From a virus: 34,064 nucleotides of DNA. The notes beneath the pieces are model-generated. The model ran no database searches. It was given only the letters and a program-made list of their open reading frames with translations, and was not told the DNA's origin. Shown one piece after another: positions 28,285 through 34,064 of the stretch (position 1 is the first letter of the stretch; the number at the start of each line of letters is the position of its first letter). A program made the position numbers and the translations under genes. The stretch is from positions 1-34,064 of IMG/VR virus record IMGVR_UViG_3300036893_000043. One strand, given 5' to 3'.

Positions 28285-30381
28285 ATGGCTGATTATGATT
28301 TCAGCAGCGTAGACGCTATAGACTCAGCAACCCCATCGCCGTCCCCGTCAGTGCCCCAGAGTCTCGCACAGTCTCCTCAGCAGGGCGGTTATGATTTCTC
28401 CAGTGTTGATGCCATTAATAAATATGGATCCCCATCACAGCAGGCGCTCACTGCTATAGAACAAGGCGTTTCTGGTGCTACGCTTGGATTGTCTAAGAAA
28501 CTGGAAACATCTACAGGACTGACAACTCCTGAGGCTATTGCAGGTCGCGAATCGGCGAATCCAGTGACAGCTACTCTGGCTAACATTGGAGGGACTGGCG
28601 CACTTCTTACAGCAACCGGTGGTCTCGGCGCGATTGGTGAGGCTGGGTCTGTTGCAGGTCGAATTGGAGTGGGTGCGCTTGAAGGTGCCGGTATCGGCGG
28701 GATCAATCAAGCCACGGATGATTGGAGTCAAAACAAGGCCCTTGATGCGCAAAAGATTTTAGCTTCTGCTGGTATCGGAGCTATTTTTGGCGGCGCGGGG
28801 GCTGGATTAATTGAGGGTATCAAAGCCTATAAAGGCGGAGCACCTACTGCCGAATCTATTCAGTCTGCTAATAACTCTAACAGCGACGTCCCGCCGCCAG
28901 ATGGGTTTGGGCCAAGCGTAGTAGATCCGGCACCAGTAAAGGGAGTCCAACCCACAAGTTATCAAGATTTAATCGACAGAACCCAAAATGCGAAATACAT
29001 GGGTAATGCTGTACAGATGCCTCAGAAAGCAGTTTTAGAAGACGCCCTATCTCGCATAGAGATGAACAATCCGGTCCATCCTTTGCAACTCGATTCACTT
29101 GATAACCAGGGTGCAAGAGATACCTATAATACAGCCAAAGAGACCCCCGGAGAAATAGGAGATGCTTTACGTGCAAATGAAGCGCTTCAAAAGGGCGAGC
29201 TCGTAAATAAGACCGATCAAGCAATTCAAAATATATCCCCGGGGTCGGAACCCAATCCGGATGCAGTTCAAGGCGGTAAAACCGCCGTTGATGCTTTTAC
29301 GGATCAATATCAAAACGAACAGGCTCAATTGAAACCCATATTTGAGGAGCTAAAGCGCGCCCCCATTATTGGGGACCCTGTAACCGATTTGATCGGACGA
29401 ATGTCAGACGCTGTTCCGGGAGTGTCGGAAATGTTCGATATTACTGGCGGTGACATTGGGATTAAGCCCTATAAAACTGCATGGGGTATTGATAAGGCGA
29501 CTTATAACGCGGTCAAAGAAGCTACTCAGTCGCTCCTAGATGATCCGAATGATTTTAAATCCATATGGAATATTAGAAAAGGTCTCGACCAGCATATAGA
29601 CGTACTAGCACAAGGTCAGGCACCATCAGAGATACGGGCGCTTAAAGCTGCAATGATGGACTATATGCAAGACTCCGTTCAGAACAATCCCGATGTAAAC
29701 GTAAGAGATACCTTTCGAAGATATGCAATCAACGAACAACAAAGAAACGTGATTGAAAAAACTTTTGGCGCTTCGGTTGGCAAACCTGAGTTTGGTGCGA
29801 TTTCCAAAGTTAAACCAGAACAAATAGGCGACAAAATTTTCAGCAATACAGCTAATGTCAGTGCAGCTAAACAGATCCTACCCAGGGAACAATTTAATAC
29901 TATTTTGGCTAATTGGATTGCTGAAGCCAAAGCCGCGGCCACAGACAAGGGTGCGTTTTCGTCAAATAAGTTTGGATCTTTCTTAAAGAGAAACCAAGAC
30001 GCACTTAATGTCGCATTCTCTGATAATCCTGAACAACTTCAAAGATTACAGGACATGACCAACATCATGCGGATACTTCCGGATGCGCCCCCGGTTAATC
30101 CATCTGGGACCGCTAAAACGTTATTTAGAATGGTTCAAAATGCAAAAGTTCATGACATGACCTGGGAAGGGCTTCTAGCCAGCATTCCACAAACTCTGCT
30201 AAAGAAAGCTGCTGCAATTTCCGAACGGGCAGATCTTAATCATGCATTAGCTGGGAAGGCTGCGAACAATTCAGCTACTCAACAGCTAATGAAACACGTT
30301 GGGATAACCTCAGACAAAATAGATGCTGCTATTAAAGGTCTTTTTGGTGGGGCGTCCGCGAATGCCAGGAAGTTTAAATAA
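28285..30381 (+). CDS. Putative ejection (internal virion) protein 3 (698 aa)
   Basis: It starts immediately after the preceding stop. Residues 4-12 and 36-44 repeat YDFSSVDAI. A Gly/Ala-rich hydrophobic block (about 85-175: NIGGTGALLTATGGLGAIGE, GIGALEG-like and SAGIGAIFGGAGAGLIEGI) resembles glycine-zipper membrane segments; the rest is helical and basic (LLDDPNDFKSIWNIRKGLDQ, SNKFGSFLKRNQDALNVAF). Membrane-active Gly-zippers followed by a long helical body fit a protein that crosses the inner membrane during DNA ejection. It has no lytic transglycosylase or protease motif that I can see. Confidence 0.65.
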   Translation: MADYDFSSVDAIDSATPSPSPSVPQSLAQSPQQGGYDFSSVDAINKYGSPSQQALTAIEQGVSGATLGLSKKLETSTGLTTPEAIAGRESANPVTATLANIGGTGALLTATGGLGAIGEAGSVAGRIGVGALEGAGIGGINQATDDWSQNKALDAQKILASAGIGAIFGGAGAGLIEGIKAYKGGAPTAESIQSANNSNSDVPPPDGFGPSVVDPAPVKGVQPTSYQDLIDRTQNAKYMGNAVQMPQKAVLEDALSRIEMNNPVHPLQLDSLDNQGARDTYNTAKETPGEIGDALRANEALQKGELVNKTDQAIQNISPGSEPNPDAVQGGKTAVDAFTDQYQNEQAQLKPIFEELKRAPIIGDPVTDLIGRMSDAVPGVSEMFDITGGDIGIKPYKTAWGIDKATYNAVKEATQSLLDDPNDFKSIWNIRKGLDQHIDVLAQGQAPSEIRALKAAMMDYMQDSVQNNPDVNVRDTFRRYAINEQQRNVIEKTFGASVGKPEFGAISKVKPEQIGDKIFSNTANVSAAKQILPREQFNTILANWIAEAKAAATDKGAFSSNKFGSFLKRNQDALNVAFSDNPEQLQRLQDMTNIMRILPDAPPVNPSGTAKTLFRMVQNAKVHDMTWEGLLASIPQTLLKKAAAISERADLNHALAGKAANNSATQQLMKHVGITSDKIDAAIKGLFGGASANARKFK

Positions 30382-31028
30382 TGGAAGGCGATTATAATAA
30401 GATATCCGAAGAATTAGAAAACATTGGAGCCACGTCTCCTCAAGTTCTCGTACAGAACGCGAAAAACAACGGATTGAATCACTTTGCTCCAAATATTGCG
30501 CCTCACATAACGTCGACTGCTGGCAATGCGCTTGGATTTCTTCAAAGTAAACTTCCGCCCAAAGGTAACGATTTACTTGATGATCATTCAGAACCGTCTG
30601 AAATGGATAAACATAGATTCATGATTTATCATAAAGTGATTTCTGATCCGGCATCTGTTATTGATCACATTAAAGATGGTTCTCTGAACGGTCAGCATAT
30701 GGAAGCGCTGAGCACGGTTTATCCCGATCTACATCAAGACATGAAATCTAAAATGTTAGAAGGTCTCGCCGATATGCACGCGGATGGCCGAAAGTTGGAT
30801 TATCATCAACGGCAAGCAATGAGTTTGTTCTTGGGAAGACCATTAGACTCTACTATGACACCGCAGGCGTCTCAGGCGATCATTCAGTCTGCCGGAATCC
30901 AACAGGCGCAAAGACAACAAGCCACATCTCAGAAAAAGGCATCGGGTGTGGAATTAAAACAGATCAATAAAGTAGATTCTCTATATGCGACGCCGTTACA
31001 GGCTCGAGCGATTGACAGAAAGTCTTAA
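30381..31028 (+). CDS. Virion-associated protein of unknown function (215 aa)
   Basis: It starts with a TAATG one-base overlap to the third ejection-type gene. The product begins MEGDYNKISEELENIGATSP and has a helical middle (HRFMIYHKVISDPASVIDHI, MLEGLADMHADGRKLDYHQR), then a Gln-rich basic tail (AQRQQATSQKKASG). It looks like a small partner of the ejection proteins; the region LFLGRPLDSTMTPQASQAII occurs in proteins of that position. It ends the transcript before a repeat element and terminator. Confidence 0.65.
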   Translation: MEGDYNKISEELENIGATSPQVLVQNAKNNGLNHFAPNIAPHITSTAGNALGFLQSKLPPKGNDLLDDHSEPSEMDKHRFMIYHKVISDPASVIDHIKDGSLNGQHMEALSTVYPDLHQDMKSKMLEGLADMHADGRKLDYHQRQAMSLFLGRPLDSTMTPQASQAIIQSAGIQQAQRQQATSQKKASGVELKQINKVDSLYATPLQARAIDRKS

Positions 31029-31033
31029 GATAC

Positions 31034-31053
31034 TGGGCAACCCGACAAGGATA
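31034..31053 (+). promoter_or_regulatory. Intergenic repeat element, copy 3
   Basis: TGGGCAACCCGACAAGGATA, 18 of 20 identical to copy 1. The CATCC/GGATG-type stem is broken here and the element is followed by a terminator instead of a start codon, so a DNA-level role (for example promoter or processing site) is as likely as translational control. Confidence 0.55.
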
Positions 31054-31056
31054 GTA

Positions 31057-31091
31057 GGATAGCAGGGGATTAGCACCCCGAATCCTTTTTT
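31057..31091 (+). terminator. Intrinsic terminator before the tail-fibre genes
   Basis: GGAT (31057-31060) with ATCC (31082-31085) and GGGG (31065-31068) with CCCC (31076-31079) form a two-part stem, followed by TTTTTT at 31086-31091. The next ribosome binding site (AGGAG, 31092-31096) begins immediately after it. Confidence 0.75.
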
Positions 31092-31101
31092 AGGAGCGAC
31101 T

Positions 31102-31521
31102 ATGAGCGGCAAGAATCAAGGCATTATCAATTTTAACTTCCAGTCCACAAATCCTATTACTGGATTTCTTCCAAACCCATACCCAGGTGGGTCTAAACCC
31201 TCCGGCACTGTTGCTGGAACTATGGCATCTACCAATACGATCTATTCAAACATCGTAGATGTTTCGCGCATGGACAATGTCGGCCTCGAGGTTGCTTGGT
31301 CTGGCACTCCTACGGGAACTTTTTCAATCCTCGTTTCAAACAGCGGGATTAATTTTAATTCGCTTACCTTCTCTCCTGTTTTAGCTCAACCGGCTGGATC
31401 TGCCGGTGGGATGGCTGTCGATCTGAACCAGCTCCCGTTTAAATATATTGTTCTTCAGTATGTAAATTCATCTGGGACCGGAAGCCTGACCGTTTATGGT
31501 GAGCAGAAAGATCTCAACTAA
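31102..31521 (+). CDS. Small beta-rich virion protein (139 aa)
   Basis: ATG 31102 has AGGAG 5 nt upstream. The product begins MSGKNQGIINFNFQSTNPIT and has IVDVSRMDNVGLEVAWSGTP, TGTFSILVSNSGINFNSLTF and FKYIVLQYVNSSGTGSLTVY; the alternation of small and hydrophobic residues is typical of a jelly-roll-like beta sandwich found in phage fibres or decorations. It has a one-base overlap with the tail-fibre gene. Probably a structural component or fibre partner. Confidence 0.7.
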   Translation: MSGKNQGIINFNFQSTNPITGFLPNPYPGGSKPSGTVAGTMASTNTIYSNIVDVSRMDNVGLEVAWSGTPTGTFSILVSNSGINFNSLTFSPVLAQPAGSAGGMAVDLNQLPFKYIVLQYVNSSGTGSLTVYGEQKDLN

Positions 31522-33239
31522 TGGTCATCGATTACGGGACATTCTTTTGGCCGGAAACGGGTAGCAATGGGACAGTGACCGGCGTTAGCGTTGCAAGCGC
31601 CAATGGTTTTGCAGGAACGGTAGCGACAGCCAGCACAACCCCTGTCATCACGATCAGCACAACGGTCACCGGGATTCTGTACGGCAATGGAACTTCTGTA
31701 GCAGCTGCCGTAGCCGCTAACTTTCCCACTCTTCCCTATATTTCAACTACTCTTGGTGCCACGGCCACATCGGGTGGGCTCACTGTTTCCGGAAATACTT
31801 TGTCCGCCGCTCAGTCCAGTGGTTTACAAAACGGATGGTTGTCTAGTACCGACTGGACCACGTTTAATAATAAACAGGCGTCTGGAAATTACATCACCGC
31901 TTTGACAGGTGATGTAACAGCGAGTGGTGCAGGATCTGTTGCGGCTACTCTTGCAACTGTGAACTCTAATACGGGCTCCTTTGGATCGACCACTTCCATT
32001 CCTTCCTTCACCGTGAATGGAAAGGGTCTGATCACAGCCGCAAGTAGCAATGTGGTTGTAGCTCCTGCAGGAACTCTAAGCGGCACCGTCCTTAACTCTA
32101 CAGTTGTAACCTCATCACTCACGTCTGTTGGGACCATTGCAACGGGGGTTTGGAATGGGACTACAATTGCAATTGCTAACGGGGGCACAGGCCAAACAAG
32201 CGCAAATGCGGCATTCAATGCGCTAAGCCCAATGACCACGGGCGGGGATCTTATTTATGGGGGCACAAGTGGCGCGGCCACTCGTTTAGCAAATGGAAGT
32301 GCGGGACAATTTTTAAAATCTCAAGGGACGACGCTAGCTCCAGTATGGGCAGCGCCATCGGTATCTTTTACTGCTCCCACCGTAACAAAGATCACTTCGA
32401 CAGGATCTACTACAGGATATCTTTTCACAATCAGTACAAGCTCGACCCTAGCGGTTGGGGATACCTATACGAACAATGGCAACACCTATGTGGTGCAAGG
32501 CGCACTGAACGCGCAAACGGGCCAAGTGCTGTTCATGTCCAATGCTTCTGCTCCTCTAGCAAGCGGGACGCTGACCAAGGTAGTGAGTGCTTCTGGACCG
32601 GCTACGATTGCTTTTTCGGCCAATGTTCCTACGGCAACCTATACTCCTCCCGCAAGTCTTTTATATTTAAAAATTAATGGCACGGGCGGTGGGGGCGGTG
32701 GCGCAGGCGGTGGTACGGCTGCTGGCACAGGTGCCGGGACTGGTGGCACAACTTTTTTCGGTCCTAATATCATTACAGCAGTAGGCGGCGTTGGCGGTAT
32801 TTGGGAAAATACTGGATCTGGTGGGGGCGGTGGAACCACTACCATTGCGGCAGGACCACTTGTGCTCGGGCCGTTAATCGGCGGAGACGGCGCCAACGGA
32901 ACCTATACGGCTGCGCTTGACTATGAAGTGGCTGGTTGTGGTGGCGTCAATATTTTCGGCGGTAACGGGCAAGGCGGTGGCGGTGGCGGCTCAACGGCGG
33001 CTACTGCGGGCAAAGCAAATACCGGTGCGGGCGGCGGCGGCGGTGGTTCTACTACGACCGGATCAGCCGGTCAGGGTGGCGGCGCGGGTGGACCGTTTCA
33101 AGTGATCATTACAAGTCCAGCAGCATCTTATCCCTACATAGTCGGCGTGGGCGGAACAAACGGCGGGGCTGGTACAGGTGGCGCCGCAGGCGCTGCGGGT
33201 GGTACCGGTCTAATATCGATTGAAGAGCATTATCAATAG
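31521..33239 (+). CDS. Tail fibre/adhesin with glycine-rich tip (572 aa)
   Basis: 572 residues. The N-terminal and middle part is Ser/Thr/Ala-rich beta-type fibre sequence (NGTVTGVSVASANGFAGTV, ALTGDVTASGAGSVAATLAT, WNGTTIAIANGGTGQTSANA) with the short repeat motifs of phage long fibres. From about residue 385 it becomes a glycine-rich domain with runs of G5-G6 (KINGTGGGGGGAGGGTA, GSGGGGGTTTIAAG, GAGGGGGGST), resembling the polyglycine-II adhesin tip of phage S16-like receptor-binding proteins. It ends LISIEEHYQ. This is the most likely receptor-binding protein. The tip should vary by recombination between strains. Confidence 0.78.
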   Translation: MVIDYGTFFWPETGSNGTVTGVSVASANGFAGTVATASTTPVITISTTVTGILYGNGTSVAAAVAANFPTLPYISTTLGATATSGGLTVSGNTLSAAQSSGLQNGWLSSTDWTTFNNKQASGNYITALTGDVTASGAGSVAATLATVNSNTGSFGSTTSIPSFTVNGKGLITAASSNVVVAPAGTLSGTVLNSTVVTSSLTSVGTIATGVWNGTTIAIANGGTGQTSANAAFNALSPMTTGGDLIYGGTSGAATRLANGSAGQFLKSQGTTLAPVWAAPSVSFTAPTVTKITSTGSTTGYLFTISTSSTLAVGDTYTNNGNTYVVQGALNAQTGQVLFMSNASAPLASGTLTKVVSASGPATIAFSANVPTATYTPPASLLYLKINGTGGGGGGAGGGTAAGTGAGTGGTTFFGPNIITAVGGVGGIWENTGSGGGGGTTTIAAGPLVLGPLIGGDGANGTYTAALDYEVAGCGGVNIFGGNGQGGGGGGSTAATAGKANTGAGGGGGGSTTTGSAGQGGGAGGPFQVIITSPAASYPYIVGVGGTNGGAGTGGAAGAAGGTGLISIEEHYQ

Positions 33240-33248
33240 AGGTTATTT

Positions 33249-33770
33249 ATGGCGCTCCCTACTCCAAGTCCGGCAACGAATAGACAAGTTCCAGATCACG
33301 CGATTCTAGATTATTACAATAAACAGGTCTATCTGGGTAACCAGTTTATCTACTCTCAAAGTAGCGAGACGGTGGCGGCGACTAGCGAAACTCCCATTGC
33401 GCTGATTTCAAATCCCGCGACTTCCGGGAAAGCTCTTTTTATCACGTATAGGGCTGGGTCTTCTTTAACGGCGTCAAGCTCGGTTATTTTTAGATATTAT
33501 TTCAATCCAACTGTTACCGGCGCTGGCACCGCAAAAACACCGCTCAACCTCAGGCCCGCTAATCCGAATCTTAGCATTGCCACGGTCGGGAAAGATCCAA
33601 CAACTTCGTCTAACGGGACGTTTGTTTCGTCCTTCATCTCAGCCGCCCTGACATCAAATTCGTCGATCTTGATGGCAGTCGTTGATCCCGGTAGTACTTT
33701 TCTACTTACGGCGACACCGTCTGTAAACCCGACCAATATTGAGCATGAAATCGTGTGGTATGAGATCTGA
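33249..33770 (+). CDS. Virion-associated beta-rich protein (173 aa)
   Basis: It follows the fibre gene by 9 nt, with GAGG upstream. The product begins MALPTPSPATNRQVPDHAIL and has QFIYSQSSETVAATSETPIA and IFRYYFNPTVTGAGTAKTPL, with a HEIVWYEI terminus: a small beta-sandwich with few charges, like virion fibre-cap or head-fibre proteins near phage tails. No catalytic residues are visible. It may be a fibre chaperone or a minor structural subunit. Confidence 0.65.
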   Translation: MALPTPSPATNRQVPDHAILDYYNKQVYLGNQFIYSQSSETVAATSETPIALISNPATSGKALFITYRAGSSLTASSSVIFRYYFNPTVTGAGTAKTPLNLRPANPNLSIATVGKDPTTSSNGTFVSSFISAALTSNSSILMAVVDPGSTFLLTATPSVNPTNIEHEIVWYEI

Positions 33771-33791
33771 TCCTAAGAACTTGAGGTTTTA

Positions 33792-33980
33792 ATGTCTCTC
33801 GACAGGGAAGTTGGCGAGATCAAGACGGAGCTTAAGCAGGTAAGAGCCGACGTGGTTGATATCAAATCTGATATCAAACTCCTTCTGTCGTTTAGGGGTA
33901 AATCTCTTGGTTTTGTGAGCGCTGTTTCTTTTATTGTCTCAACCGTTGCCGCGCTCGTTGTTGAGTGGGTTAGGCGTTAA
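33792..33980 (+). CDS. Coiled-coil plus membrane-anchor lysis-type protein (62 aa)
   Basis: The 62-residue protein has an N-terminal coiled coil (VGEIKTELKQVRADVVDIKS, DIKLLLSF) and a C-terminal hydrophobic helix (GFVSAVSFIVSTVAALVVEW) with RR at the end. This is the architecture of the XhlA/hemolysin-type and some holin families. TTGAGG lies 7 nt before the ATG. Its last 18 codons are duplicated in the terminal repeat (1-54). It is the last gene before the circle joins, at the tail of the late arm, and is a reasonable candidate holin or lysis regulator. Confidence 0.72.
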   Translation: MSLDREVGEIKTELKQVRADVVDIKSDIKLLLSFRGKSLGFVSAVSFIVSTVAALVVEWVRR

Positions 33981-34044
33981 TCCAACGGTCTTTCTAGCAA
34001 ATCACAGACTTCATACAGAGATCTGGATTTCCGATCTTCAGCCC
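33927..34044. repeat. Terminal direct repeat, right copy
   Basis: Identical to 1-118; see the left copy. The identity ends after three C of the C8 run present at the left end. Confidence 0.95.
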
Positions 34045-34064
34045 GCGGGGGGTGGGGGGGGGTG
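34045..34064. other. G-rich sequencing/assembly tail
   Basis: Twenty bases of almost pure G with a few T and C, replacing the expected C-run and following sequence present after position 118. Poly-G at a read end is typical of two-colour sequencing losing signal, so this is probably not phage DNA. Confidence 0.75.

Overview
The window is a complete or near-complete genome of a tailed bacteriophage (Caudoviricetes). The first 118 bases recur exactly at 33927-34044, so the contig closes into a circle of about 33,926 bp (or is a terminally redundant linear genome); the last 20 bases are a G-rich tail that looks like a sequencing artefact. The structural set is a terminase pair, portal, coiled-coil scaffold, major capsid protein, head-tail adaptor, a large nozzle/hub-like protein, three Gly/Ala/Gln-rich putative ejection proteins and a glycine-tipped fibre. 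No tape measure, tail tube or sheath is recognisable, so a short-tailed (podovirus-like) virion is the best inference. A Gram-negative host is suggested by two lipobox proteins and a GT9 (heptosyltransferase-type) enzyme, but the sequence does not identify the host.

Left arm, minus strand (5754 down to 132): a compact early operon. Nearly every gene overlaps the next by 4 nt (ATGA or GTGA). It encodes two proteins with extreme Ala-Tyr dipeptide tracts, an ERF-type single-strand annealing protein, an HNH nuclease, a Dam-type N6-adenine methyltransferase, a VRR-NUC nuclease, a TIGR02594/NlpC-P60-like endolysin and several small unknowns. One gene (893-1425) is broken by two frameshifts. No DNA polymerase, primase, helicase, integrase or CI-like repressor is recognisable anywhere, so replication must depend heavily on the host.

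Control region (about 5755-8200): divergent transcription starts next to a tiny Fis-like helix-turn-helix gene that is easily missed. A good sigma70 promoter at 6206-6233 reads into a strong hairpin that buries the ribosome binding site of a 50-residue membrane peptide. A lipoprotein follows. A minus-strand cassette of three small genes (holin-like membrane protein, unknown, TTG-started lipoprotein) looks like part of a lysis module.

Right arm, plus strand (8199-33980): small unknown genes and a GNAT-like protein lead into the terminases, then a tRNA-like gene with an enlarged anticodon arm, then head genes to the capsid gene and its strong terminator. An accessory island (endonuclease VII-type HNH and a reverse-strand glycosyltransferase) separates the capsid gene from the remaining virion genes. 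The arm ends with a small coiled-coil/membrane protein of the XhlA or holin type. A near-identical 20-base element precedes three late gene blocks (12306, 25295, 31034) and may be a phage-specific expression signal.
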